NCBI RefSeq assembly: GCF_022539665.2 | Contig: NC_081333.1 | Span: 4,710,971-4,774,970 of the forward strand | DNA: 64,000 nt | DNA from: Daphnia carinata | Lineage: Eukaryota > Arthropoda > Branchiopoda > Diplostraca > Daphniidae | Direction: 5' to 3' | In this document: in pieces, positions 27,101-40,688 of the stretch | Numbering within the stretch: the first letter of the stretch is position 1 | How the letters are laid out: every line of letters starts with the position of its first letter | The notes under the pieces: generated by a model | What the model saw: the letters and a program-made list of their open reading frames with translations, nothing else | The model's database searches: none | Told to the model about the DNA's origin: nothing | Made by a program: the position numbers and the translations under genes

Positions 27101-30100
27101 CAATTGCGCATAGTGCCTTAACTTTTTGTTACCTCGTTCACTGTACGAGAACGAAGCGGCACCGAGTTTTTAGTGGAATAAGCGAATTCGCATCTTATTT
27201 TTTAAAGCGAACGAAAATGCTCGATTGTTATCTTCTAGATGCTTTTCCAGAAACGGGTGGTAGAAAGACAAAGCCTTTTTTCCCCATATGGAATCGTGTG
27301 AACGAACAGCTCGAGGAAGATAGTTAGTTATATTTGGAATCTTTATTCGTACAAGCGCACAGGAATGGGCGGTAGTATTTGAAAATAAATTGTTGAAGCA
27401 CGAAGGGTAATTACTGCTAATTATAAATTATTGTTGATTTGAAAAAAAAAGTTTTTGGTTAAGTTTAGTTTAAGCTATTCAAAAGCATAGTGAACGGAGG
27501 ACTCCACATTATTTTTAACAATCTAATTTTGTTGTTATCGTGCCCCGAATTCAGAGACATTATTGCGTTATTCGTCATTCTAAGCGAAGAAAAATTAACC
27601 ATGTCCTACTACCATAACTGAAAATTGAGTTGACAGTCGAAAGAGGATTTTAGGTTTAAGCGCTACCTAGAATATTGACAAAATGCGATGGCGGTTGGGT
27701 CATTGAGTTTAGCGCAGTTAATTTTCATTTGCATAGCGAATCAAAATAATGTAAAAGGCTCACACCATTGCGTCAGGAAATTGCGTTACACAAGCGTAAC
27801 GGTTCTAAAAGGATAAACGAAACGCAAATATCGCATTTTAATTTTGAATTATAGCCTACTTTTTTCGGCTATACGGCAACCATTTGAATTCTTCAAACCC
27901 TTCATTTATAAGCAACGTGTAACGAAGCCGTCCTAGTTTCTGATTTCAGCCTTTTTTTTGTTCTGTTTGTTTGCGTTTTCATTTGGATTAAGTTTCTTTT
28001 TTCGTTTGGATGCCAACCAAAGCCATTAATTGTGCTAATAAATACCGGGATAAATACTATGCACGGATGCATGCACGCTTGGCAATCATATGACTAGACC
28101 ATATCCAATGCACGAGGACTTATAGTGTAAGCAATTCTCGAGGTTTTTGTACTTACATCTTCAAATCTCGTCGTTTATTATTGCCCTCCATGGAAGCAGC
28201 CCAGATTTCTAGCGTAGAACGTACATAGTATAAGGTATACAAGTACAACCATACGTAGTGTGCATTACTTTCTACGCTTCCCTGTTTTCTCCTACTCTCC
28301 GCTGAAATACTATACACTTGGCCGTTGCGATTGCAGTTAATAAAAGCGATTTATTGCTCAGTGTTGGCTGAATTATTGATTACTTCCAGCAAATAAGAAA
28401 AGGTCCCACGTGAGATCGTAACAGTCACGTAGCCGTGGGTGATTGATGTAACAGCAATTGTTCATTCTCGCGCGTTTCCACATTGTAGCCGAGTTCATTT
28501 TTACGATACGACATGCATCAGCCTTCATACGTTTCCATACACAACAAGACTGTTGGATTGGTGTACAAAGACGAATTGATACTCGTCTGCACGATACGTG
28601 TACTCAACACGGTGCGCTAGGACTTGTCACTGTCGCTCGATTTATTTAGCAAATCGCCGTACGGCGGTGTGGCGTTTCTCTAATAGAGACGTTAGTCCCG
28701 AAGGTCATCCTAGATATATAAGTTAAGTTGCTGTTATCATAGATACATTACTCAAAATCAAGCATCTAATAGAACGATGTTAGCAGTTTTTCCGATTATT
28801 CCCGCTGCAGAGAGTAGATGCAAGAAATCTGAAATTGTAGATCGTTTGGCCTTTCCGCGTGTAAGTGCCTATGTCCTATTCATTGTTACTTTCAACGGCG
28901 TTCGTAAATTGTTACAAGTTATGACAGCAATATAGCTTTGTCTGACGGTTGGGTTGTCTTCTGCCATCGGGACGCTATTTGTTTGCCTCTTGCCGTCCCA
29001 ACAAGTGCTCGTCTGACTTTGATACAATGACCCGTATGTTTGGAGACTTGGAGAGCACTCGTATACACAATGGAATAGCTATTACCTGATTGCGTGTCTA
29101 GTAACTAATAAGTTTATACACCCGACAGGCTCCATATGTTCTATGATATGTTTGCTTTATAAAGTACACAGGTGTATGAGAGAGGAAAGCAAATGAGTCA
29201 ATCTACTTACCTCAGAATTGATCTTAGGTCGATTTAAAAAAAAAAAAGGGTTTGGTACTTCAAAAGAGCGCGAAATGTAATGCGTGGGGTGAAGCGGTTG
29301 GAGATTGTGGTTCCCCCTCAAATAAAACTAAAAATGAAATAAAATGGAGAAGGTTGAGAATATTTCAGATAGCCTATGGCATTGTATTGCTAAAAAAAAA
29401 AAAGTAAACACCTTTTTCACGTTCGTAAAATCGCATAATAAGGTATAGCTGGTGCCTGGTATTGGAATTACCCAGTGAGTAGTAAACAGACCCATTTCTA
29501 ATAAACCTGTTTATTTGTTTATATCACTTCGATTTGAAAAAAAATCCAATTACTTCTCTTTCGTACTCCCGTGTAAACAGAAAATGTAATAGTCGGTTTT
29601 GAGATTCGTTAATTCTATTTTTTTTTTTCCTGTTCGGTCCTGTAGATATTTTATCCATCGTTCAAAAATGCTTGAAATTCCTGGCACCAGAATGATATAC
29701 GTCACCTGGCCTTAAAGTAATTAAAACCACACTCCAATAGTCGCAATATTTGATGGGCGGCGTGTATGGAAAAGCAAACGATCCTGTTACATTGTGGCTT
29801 ATAAATGCCGATATTCAATTTATTAGAAAAAAAAAAGTTGGGAGACGACAATCACGCCACTACGTCCTCTGTTTCCCTCCTGAAGCTTCTCATCCGGCAG
29901 ACTTCAACTCGTTTGCGTAGAAGAGGAACATTAATAAGTCTATATCCTGTGTAATAATTCGTTGCTTTGGAGTAACGTTTGTTTTTCATTTCCCTATTTA
30001 TTTTTTTTTTTTTTCGGTTCCATCACTATGAGGTATTCAAGGTATTTGGGTACGTATATAGTACAAGAGAATCAATAGCTTCTCATGGTTATACAGCTCA

Positions 30101-33100
30101 AGGATTTCATCTATGCAAATCTCCACGTCTAGCAGTTCAACGTATGGCACTTTGTAATCTTTCTCCCTTTCGTACGTTCTGTCCGTATGGTATTACTCTC
30201 TAAAAATAGCTTATCGTGTCAGCGGTACGTTCATTCATGTTTAAATAATCAATCCATGCGTGCATGTGTTTCAATTTCATACTCCCTATTTTGCTGCATT
30301 GAAAAAGGGTGGGTTGTTCGATTTGAATTTTTTTCTATGCAAAAACCCTAGACGTTAAAAAAATGAGTCACATGCAAGTTCCAACAAATCAAGAAAAGGG
30401 AAAACAGGGTCATAGAATGGAAAGCGATATAAAATCAACTTAACAAAAGTGAACGTATTTTCTTTATGAGAGCCGTGTTTTCGCCATACGAATTGACTGT
30501 TGTTAAATACATGTTCATTATCCTTGCTCAATAGCATATGTTCTTGCACAATAGCCAACCTCTGCAATGGAGCTAAACAAGAAGAGGAACTGTTGCAATT
30601 GGTGAGAATCCAGCTAAACACAAATTTTACTTTTCGCGTTTTCCATAATCAGAAATCTTCTGCCGTATGAACTTTACAGTTTGAACTCTCCGCCACGTCC
30701 TCTCCTTGAAGGTAAAGGGAAAATTTGATATCCATCTAGTAAATTATGTTCGCCGGTGGCACTTGTAGGTCCTATGGCTGACAAGATCAGTTCACCGAAC
30801 GCCCCGCTTAATTTTCTGCCATCTAGTACACGGCAAACGTGGCTGAACAAACGCTCGCCGAGGTCCCATTGCTCGGGTTTTGGTTAATCAGAGCTCACAA
30901 TTATTAAAGCGTTTAACTATACATACATGAAAGGATGCAACAGAGATCTCATCATAAAGTAATGGGGCGCAGGGGTGTAATTATTGAAATATGCGTTGAT
31001 TTCCCAGTGTCTTGTATCCAACATGTTCTTGCTTTTGATTACGCCGGCAATGCAACGGGATGTTTTTTTTCCCATCATATTAAAGCACAGCCGAAAGGCA
31101 TAGCTAAGCGAAGCCTGATTTCCAGCCAAAAGAGGATTCGTTATTTAGTCGCAATCATGAAATACGAATGAAAAAAAAAGATCTATAGGATGGACTGAAC
31201 GAGCAGGCGAAATACAACCACGTCACGTTGTGCACCATTCATGCTTATTTCCTGGATATTACTGATTGATTAGCTGTGTGCTTTTCCCTTTCTCTCCCAA
31301 AAATCGTCGTTAAGTGCAGGGTTGTTGTGCCATACGATTTCTAAGAAATGTTAAGATTATTGCACGCCAGATATGCATTCGCGCTATATGAACATCAAGT
31401 TGTATCCAATTAGGGTAGCAAAATTTGCACAGAGTTACCATAGACTACGGCTCAACATGTTCTTCGATTGTTTTTCTTCTTTTTACATACGGAAATAAGC
31501 GTCTTCTCTTCTTTGTGCCTCAAGTCCGCGTAAGATTTTTGCGCAATTTTTTACCTATTTTTGGTATTCGTACATGGTAGAAGCGTTCCAAAGATTGGCA
31601 AAAGTTGTTCCGTTCTAACTTCGTTTCTTATTATTATTATTGTTTTTATTGTATTTGTTTTTAAAAATCAGAGATTCCTTTTTAAATCCCAGACTTTCCC
31701 CAAAGCGCACATCATGTAATATTTTTGTTTCCCATCCAATTGGCAAGCAAAGGGGAAGAAAGTTTAGTTTTACAACACCAGTATTTTTGGCTTTTTCTTG
31801 CGAGAGGCAGACCAAAATTGACCCTTAAGGAATGGTTAAACAACAGTACGCCACAAAAACATGATACAGCGTGTTGAACTAACCAGTATATGAAAGGCGG
31901 TGCAATACCTTACTTTTGTGCAACAAACGATTTGCTATAACTGGCTTCTTACCCTTTGCGCCCACTCGTCGTGACGATGATACTGTTAAGAGATGACATT
32001 TTACACTGATTCTGAAATTTTTAACTTTGATTAGGACAAGTTGTACTGCGTGCCTAATACATACCTTTCCTTCTAAATCTATGGGTAATCACCGGTAGGC
32101 AGTTAGGAGTTACTGCCACTGGCAAACGTTTGGTGATGCAACGAATTCGATAGAACTACTGCGAACACTTCCTTCATTCCCCATTTTGACCTTTTCTCCG
32201 TTTTATCTGAAAGCATTTCGATTTTCCCCATTGTGTTCGTTGCAAATGAAATACACGAGCAGCGCAATTTACTTGGATGAATTTTCAAATATTCAAAAGT
32301 GCATTTTTTCTATTGTTCTTTTCAAATCGCCCCTTGAAGCCTGCGAAAGAAAGCAAACATTTGTAACAAGTACTAGGGATGAATAATCTTTTTCCTCGAT
32401 AAGTCAGCCGTAACAAATTGGCGCCTTCTTAAGTGAAAGTTTCAAGCGTTTCTCGCATTGATTTTTTTTTCTCTAAACGGACTGAAAATAGCGTTTAAAC
32501 GAATTTAAGACTACGGAGCGTATATAGGCAATCCTTTTTGGAGAAACTTGCAACCTTTGCTTGCGGGAAGTTGCAACGCATGTATGGTTTTCTGAGACGT
32601 ATGTAGTAACTTTGTTATGCTATAATACCGTCAAAAGAACTACGAAAAATTAAATAAAAACTCATGTTAGCAGTGATGTCTTATAAGTTATCTCTATGTG
32701 ACAGTCAATGTCGAAGGGCTAACGAAAACGATTTTTTGTTTGTTTCTTACATATCGATTACCTCTGTCATTCGCAAAAACCAACCAACAGGAAAAACGAA
32801 ACACAACCGCTAGCTCCAATAACATTATGATTCTCTGCCGTGGGTTATGTGTGCATACTTAGAGACGTAAATACATAATGCTTAAACATTTTCGTAAACT
32901 GCACGTTGCATATAGGCTACTTTGAAGTAAACGAGAACACAGTGGCATTTTTTTTTTGTTTGCTGGCTATGTAATCCTGCTTCTTCCTACTGTAGGTTAG
33001 ACAGGAAAACAGAGATTCGGTTTCTGACTGTACAGCATTCGCGCGTTGTGTTGCAAAGCTGTAAGCCCTCAAAGATGTATTGGCATTTTTATGGCCGTCT

Positions 33101-34998
33101 AAACTCTTTGATCTCTGTAAAGGATTTCACCTCCAAAGAGTCACTCTCCACTTTCAGCTGAAACCAACCCGAAAATGTGAGACACAGACACAGAGTCAAA
33201 AGCCCTTCAACTATTCACAATTTTCAGAGCATATTACAACGATTCGTTGTACTTAACTTTTCTTTCTTTTTTTTTTTTTTTGATTTTTTTTGTCTTGATT
33301 TAGAAAGAGAAAAAAAAAAAAAAAATCTTAAGAGAGCATAGCGAGCTGCTATAGGACAATAAGTTGGGTGATAGTGGTCATGCACGAGGGGAGAAGAAAC
33401 AACAAACAACTTCAAAGGTTTGCTTACTGTTGTGCAAGTAGTAAGCGGCAAACTCGCACTCGCTTTGTGATACACACCTCCGATGAGCGAGATATTCCAC
33501 GTTTCGTTAGTACGAATGCTAACTATGCTCGCGTGCTTAGTGTATGCGACGATTGACGGAATTCTAGCTTTTTCGTCTCACCTTCCTTAGCTCGCTGATC
33601 AATATCTTATTACTTGCAAGTCCAGATCGTCTGCGGTTTGCATACGTAATGCGTTATTTTGTTGCCCCCGCCTACGATTTACTCTGTGTGCCCACACTGG
33701 CCCGCTGTGTTTTTTTACTTAAGGGCACCATCACTACCCACCTTGGCAGAAAGTTTCTTCTGAGTGGCCCCAAATGGTTGAACTATCTGGTGATCCAAGA
33801 AGAAAGAAAAAAAAAGAAAGACAAGACGTGATGCAAAATGGCCGTGATGCAGACATAAGACGTTAGGATGTGGCACGTGGGTTTATGGTATACCAACCTT
33901 ATCTGATGTGCTGTACACGTTACAAGCCATCAAACGTTTATTCTTTCTGTTTTGCTAGTGTCCCGGGAATAAAACTGAGAAGCCACATATTTGCATACAC
34001 GCCTTAGCACTTTAGGCTTGTTTCGCATCTGGGGGCCACTTTTTTTCGCTGCATGTTATACGGATAGTCGGATGCAATTCCATCAGCAGGGCGCAGGCGG
34101 TCGGCCACTGTTAGTTGCTCAGCCCATCAAAGTGTGTAGTAACCACGGATCGCGACTTTTTCCAAAATTTGTCTTCCCTTTTTTTTTTTTTTTTAACACA
34201 CCGTGTTGCTCCAAACTGTTTAAAATGTTAACTATCACAAACCGACCACAACCAGTCCCGAGACTCGCATCTTTGGTGATATCTTGGGAAACTTGAATTC
34301 CTAACAGATTACTAGGAGGTGGTGTTCAGTGCAAAACTATAATTAGCTCCAGACTTTAAACATCGTTAAATTTTTTCTTTAAAATGTGAAAAATTCAATT
34401 TGATTGTCTTTGAACAATGGAATGTAAAAATTGCTGACACAATTCAAAGAAATAGCCCGTACAAATTTCCAAGACCCTGACGTACATGTGCTTCCAGCAG
34501 ACTTCAGCTGCTATCAGATAATACAGCTTCTTACGTCATCCTAATAGAAAAGCAGATCAAATGTTATTTTTGTCTTTTCATTCGAATGCGCAGGAAAGTA
34601 AAAACACGCAAAACAAACAAACAAAAAACAAAGATCTCGATCGATGTGCATCGTAGTGCGCTGATGCAATAAAGGTTAGTTGCTGATAGCGAAAAAAGAA
34701 AAGCTACAACCGGGCAGCCCGCCTTTATGTATATATTACGCACTGGCATAACCACGGCGGACCGCTATAGCCAATGGACAATAATGCGGCAACACACGCG
34801 GCCGAATAGCGAAATAAAGAAGGTTAGGCGTTCAGCTCTGTTAGATAGATAGATGCATTTTAAAAAAAAAGTTTAGTCCCAGGAGACAGTCGAATGATAC
34901 GCTCGCCGTTGTACATCCAGCAAGTAGTAACGAAGAGTCGCTATATAGCGAACGGACTTAACGGCTCGCGTAGCAACAAAAGAACTCTTCCCTCTCAC

Positions 34999-34999
<1 letters not shown>

Positions 35000-35031
<32 letters not shown>
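35000..35031. repeat. (TC)n microsatellite
   Basis: A nearly pure TC repeat, with further imperfect TC units to about 35055. Confidence 0.9.
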
Positions 35032-35032
<1 letters not shown>

Positions 35033-38000
35033 GCTATCTATCTCTCTTTTCTCTTTTGAGAATAGTTAATCAAATTCCACGACTTGTAACCTGTACTCTG
35101 TATAGCTGGCCTCGACGCAGAGATTTTGAGGATGATCGCTGCCGAAACTTTTCCCTGCCAACCTAAACTTGTTAATTGGATAGGGGGTCCTATAGGCAGG
35201 CCTTTCACGTAGACTTGTCCGTCGTCGTATAAAAAGGGCCAGCGAATATGGCACGATGGTTGTGTCGATGAAAATATGCGAGCCAAAGCAAAAAAGAAAC
35301 AGTGCACAAGAGAAAGAGGACAATGACGAGAAAGGAAAAAAAAAAAACCTATTCACTTTATAGTTGGCAACGTTATCTACACTCATCATCCAGCCACACG
35401 TTACACCGAGCCAAACCTGGGTGGGCGGCGCGGGTGTTTGCTTTTTTATTTTTATTTTTCGGGTCTTTTGCTCGTCGAACCATTATACCTCCACCCACCC
35501 GTCTCTGACACACTTTGCAGCAGAGAAACAAACTTGGAAATATGAATATTGGAAGCCGGTGCTGGTTTAAAAAAAAAAAAATAAGAATAATAATATTTTT
35601 TAAAAAAAATTCAGAGTACGACCTGAGAGACGCCGCGGTGTGCGATGCGGTGCTGCCTTCATATCAGCTGCCTTTCGGTTCATTGAACGCTAAAGTTTCC
35701 TATATAGCATCTCTGTTCCTTTTTTTTTCTCATTCGGGGCGTTCACTCCCGGTTCGGAATGAATCTCCGTGAGTGATGTTTTCCCCGTGGTGCGATCATG
35801 CGTCACTGCCTTTATATTTTCCTATATTTGCTATGTACTATGCATTTTTTTTTTCACATATAGTTTTTTTCTTTTGGTTCTTGTCTCGGTCTTCTTATTC
35901 CTCTTTTCCTTTTCAGCCTTCTTCTTCGTTTTCTAATTTTTTTTTTCCATCGTATCTTTTCTAAGCTCTTTAGTTTTACCTTAACCTAACTGACGTGCCG
36001 CACACACGAGATATACCAAGCGAATATGACGATAACATTTTGGGACTCTACCTCTGGGACTCCTTAATGACGGCCCGGGGTTGAAGCCATAGCCCTACGC
36101 TTTCCCTCTACGCTCGCAAATTGCTATGTGCCATATCTTACGTCATACCAGCAAGGCTTTCTTTTTTTCCTCTTTCTTTTAGAGCCCTCGTATTTTGCGC
36201 ACCTATTTAAGATTATAACGCCAAGCTCATCGTCATCGAGAGGATGCCCCGTATTACGTGTACACGTCGTCTCTTTTACTTGGCAAAGATTTTCTCTTGA
36301 CAAAGTTCAGAATCAGACCGCGGGCACTGCTGTAAGCTAGAATGAGAAATCTCAAATGCTAAAGGCTGTAAATAGAAACAAAATCAGAGTTCATTGTTCT
36401 TTGTTATGTGACGTTTAAACGCGTCGCCTATTAGCGATGAATCGAAAAATGAACGGAAACTTTAGAGATTATTATTAGCCTCCCAATTCACCGATTCAAA
36501 CGCAAGTGCATCCTCATTTCCCAAGAACATTTCATTTCTTTAAACAGCGTAAGACGCATTCAGCACTATCAAAATAAAGCGAATCTTTTTTGAGACAAAG
36601 AGACGGTGGATTGCATGTGCGCTTCTGTTTAACCGGGTTTACTCCGTCTCCATTTCTCACACATGGGGGACCCATGAGAGCGTAACCCATTGCGCAATTC
36701 CATTTTCTTCTACGTCGGCGGCATCGTTACAACCGTGCAATAGTCGCAAAAAGAAGGAAAAAAAAGCACTGCCTGTGCTCGCAAACAAAAATAGCAGGAA
36801 AGCTTTGAACGTTGAACCTTCCATTCAGGTTTTGCCCTCAAAACGTGGCAAAATGTCTAAATATAGCACACGATGAATCAACTAATGTGTTTAACAGAGT
36901 TGTTTTAAAGATGTCGACGCCTACCCAATTCAAGTGAAATGAAATTTAAAGTGAAAAGTTTGTATCCCCGTCTTTCATCGTTTTTCCTTTTAGTTAGATC
37001 GAGTAATAAAAAAGAGCCCACTAATGAGACATAAAACAATGGATTGCATTCAGGTATTCTGGCGCTGTACAGACGCAGCTCCGGTTCACCGCTGTTTAGA
37101 CGTGACGGCAAATCATTTGAAAATAGACTGACGAAAGGGAAACAACGAGGGAATAAAGAGCCAAAAGACAACACACGACCTGATCCGCCCTCACCTGGAA
37201 GCCTTTTTAATTGAAATGCCGGGAATAAACGAAATTGGTAAGCATGCTTCAATGACCGATTCGTGTAAATTCCTATGCATATTTCTCGATCATAAGTGTA
37301 TCGTCGGGCAGTTTTCTTCTTTCAATCTCTTTTTTTTTTTTCCTCCTTTCCTACATAAACTTCAGAATTGGCCGGCTTCTATTTCATTTGCCTTTTCCAT
37401 TTCGAGTGGAGGAGTCGTCGTAATTGAAACATCCATATACTGAAGGCTGCCGCAATTTATTGTAATCGTCGTATTATGTAGTCAAGATAGTGCAAGACTT
37501 GCGGAAGGGCGCCTACGCCACTGAACATTGCTCAACGATAGGAGCCTTATCTACATCCTCTAACGTATTTTCCAATATTAAAAACAAAAAAAAAGAAAAA
37601 AGGAAGGAGAAAACCAGCAAATCGATATCGTTGCTGGGGCCGCTTAGGTAGCCGTTTTGCCGTTGTTGCTTCAATTCAGTTCCGACGTTTGACCTTCAAA
37701 CGCCATCAATCAAGTGGACAATCGGCGTTCGGTGAATGGTGAACTCGGTACTTTTTTTTTTATTAGATGGTCTTGTTTTGTCGGTCTGTTATTCTTTGCT
37801 TCCTCATATTACATTGCCTGTTAGGCTTGCTTGTTTCCCAATAGCAAGTACCAAACTACCAACTACTGTTTCCACTTGGGTGACGATCTCCAAAAGTCAG
37901 CGCTTACATCTCTGCTACAAGTGACACAGTCCGAATGACGGCACACAACTTTGCCAGTTGCGCTAATCGAATTCGCCGGCTTTGAATGAATGCGTTTCGT

Positions 38001-39062
38001 CCATCTCTCCATGATGTTCTCTGTTAGCCGAAAGCTACGCCCTACTTTCTTTCGTGTGTCCGTGTGTGTGTGTGTGTGTCCTTTCATGATTTTCACGGCA
38101 TTCGCATTGTTAATTGTTTTCCCACATGAGCCAACAGTCAACTACCACTGTGTAGTGTATATATATATATTACATTTTAATGTCGTCGTTCATCACTTTT
38201 TTTTTTCCAGCTATAGGCAATGTTATTGAAAATTGGACTTGAAATGAGCTGGAATTTCCGAATTCAATGACTTCCAGCTACAAGAACTTCTTCCCTTTCT
38301 CACTATGTGAGAGCTCGGTTCTATGCTTGACTTTATTAACAGACAACACAATATGTGCCAGCCTATAATTTGGTGAGATGTTAACTTGTAAAGCTTGTTT
38401 GCCGAACGACGAGATGGGATGTCAAAAAAAAAATGTTTAATAAGCTTGTACAGAAAAAGAAAATCAAATAAAAAAGAATAATAAAAAAATAAAAACCAAA
38501 ATTGAACAAATACTTGCGAGATTACAAATTCCTCTAGCCCTTTCTTCACGTTCTAGCCAAAAAAGGTAGAGAAAAAACAGCCGTAGAGAAGAGGATATTG
38601 CTGCACGCAATGTTCTAGATGTTGAAAACGTTCACCTAGACGTTTTACCTTCTCAATATATATTTTTTTTTATTGTTTTGTTTTCTTAAGTGATATTGTT
38701 TGTCTGTTCTCCGACTCAAGTGAAATTGTTTCCATCTGAATTGCGCTACTTGTGCGTTTAACTCCATTGGGGATTTCGATGTTTACATAATCATAACTTA
38801 CCTTTAAACTGAATTCGCTTACACGTTGGTGGCGTATATTTATCATCCAGAAAAGAAACAGGTAGGTGAGTAGAGACAGAAAAAAAAAAAATAAAATGAA
38901 AATGATCGATCTGACATGGAACTAGTGATCGGCGTTACACAGAGCATGAAAATCATTTGGATTGGTTGTTAATTAACAACAAACAATCAAGCCCAATCAT
39001 AAAATGTAGTTTAACGAAACGAAACACATTCTTTGGTATCATGTAAAATTCTGCATATATGT

Positions 39063-39096
39063 TATATATATATATATATATATATGTGTATATATC
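39063..39096. repeat. (TA)n microsatellite
   Basis: A TA repeat with one TG interruption, probably in the RasGRP 3' flank. Confidence 0.9.
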
Positions 39097-39186
39097 GTCA
39101 ACTATATGTAATGTAATATACCCGTAGAAAAGGTGAAAGGTAGTAGTATTGATTTGTTTTTGTTTTCTTGTTTCATTGTCAAGGAA

Positions 39187-39423
39187 TCATAGAGAGAGAG
39201 GGGGGTAGCCGCGGAATGCATTCACTAACAATTGTGTGTAGCTACACGATTCACAACATTTACACGATTTGGACAAATTGCACGGAAATCGTTTCGTACA
39301 CGACGACGAGGATATGGGCACGGTGACTGATCGTTCACGGTAGCAACGGCATGTCCATACAGATATGGTTTCAACATAATTAATGCACTGAACATACCCA
39401 AAGCATTGTGACATACATATCAT
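39187..39423 (-). CDS. Small cysteine-rich ORF, unknown (weak)
   Basis: The frame encodes 78 residues from an ATG to a TGA, with 11 cysteines, seven of them between residues 45 and 65 (pattern CxKxCxC-like, including SCKCCESC). It has no obvious signal peptide. It lies about 1.3 kb downstream of the RasGRP stop codon on the same strand, so it may simply be 3' UTR sequence. I do not recognise a family. Confidence 0.15.
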   Translation of the reverse strand: MICMSQCFGYVQCINYVETISVWTCRCYRERSVTVPISSSSCTKRFPCNLSKSCKCCESCSYTQLLVNAFRGYPPLSL

Positions 39424-40688
39424 TGTTCGCGTTTGTTTTTTGTTTTTTTTTGTTTGTTTTTTCTTTTTCTTTTATGCGTGTGTTGTGTTGTTTAGATACG
39501 TAGATAATTCATTTGAAATGACAAAAAAAAAAACGATTTGGTTCGGGAGCCCAATCGCTGTTGGCCTGCTGCCTTGTGAATGGGTTCAAAATGTAGTCTC
39601 GTAACTCGGATCTAAAGTCAGTGAAAGGCACCTATCGTACAGAATAGTATTTTTCTAACGAAGCGGTAGATATGATGATAGTCTCATTTGGGATGATATA
39701 AAGTATAACGGTCAATAGAGAATCTCTAATTTTCGGCTTAATTTGCCTCTCGACTTTGTTTCGTCATCTTTTTTGTTTACCATCTTGATATCTTTGTGTT
39801 TGTATCAGGTTTTCGTGAACCTGGGAATCTAGAAATACGTTTGCTTGTGTGGGTTATGTGTGATGCTAAGCTGTACTAACTACTACTGGACAAAACCAAA
39901 GAAAGCTATGGGTAAAGGTTGAAATATGAACGAAAGATGACTGCTGGCTTCGAGTGACGGGATCATCTATAACTCAAAAACAATTTTTTCTGGGAGACGA
40001 GGGGAGGTGAATATGTTTTTCACAGAAAGACTAAGCATTATTTGGTGTAAGGTGTAGCGGACAAAAATCGCTTGGCTAGCGCGAATGGCTGTTTCGTTAA
40101 AAAAAATGGCGTGTTTGTGTGTACAGGAAAGAGTTTCAACGACGAGTTCCAACAGATCGCATTGCCGTTTGAACTGCCGCAAAAAGATAGCACAAATTAT
40201 CAGGAAATCTTAATTGCATTCAAAGCGACGCGTCACAACGTAGGACGCATCATGGCATAACATGCATCACAACCATCGTGACAATTTTGCCATTAGTAGA
40301 AGACATTCTTCTAGAATATATGTGGGATTCTTTAGGCTTCCGCGGTATGAACAAGGGGAAAACGAACAACAATTCAGAATATACGCAACAGGAACAACAT
40401 TGTTGATATTCATTCGGGCAGAGAATAAGGAAATGTCAGATCAGTTGGATATGAAGACAAACAGTCATCACTGCAGACAACCCATACAAGTAGCGTAGGA
40501 GAGAGGATGCATCAATTACGTCACGTCATTTCTATTGATTCCGGTAAAGTGCTCGGCGCAACACGTGCGCTCCTTGGCGGAGTAATTTCAATTTCCCTGC
40601 TTTTCAACTTATGCCTCTTGTTTTCTTGTTTTGGTTTTTTTTCCTTTTTCATTTCTATACCCACTGTTTTATAAATCACCTACTTCTA

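Larger units (their letters stand above)
19863..40688. other. About 20 kb without a supportable gene
   Basis: AT-rich intergenic DNA between the 5' end of side and the stop codon of RasGRP. No frame here has domain-like content, splice-consistent neighbours or recognisable motifs. The right end (about 38-40.7 kb) probably includes the RasGRP 3' UTR, whose polyadenylation site I could not place. A short cysteine-rich frame at 39187-39423 and simple repeats are listed separately. Regulatory elements may be present but cannot be read directly. Confidence 0.6.

Noticed and set aside
36905-37252. 115-codon minus-strand frame
   Set aside because: It is unconserved-looking, has no domain, and lies in AT-rich intergenic DNA without splice-consistent neighbours.
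40072-40498. Two consecutive plus-strand frames of 62 and 78 codons downstream of the RasGRP stop
   Set aside because: They lie in the probable 3' UTR of RasGRP, have no splice signals linking them and no recognisable motif. They are likely chance.
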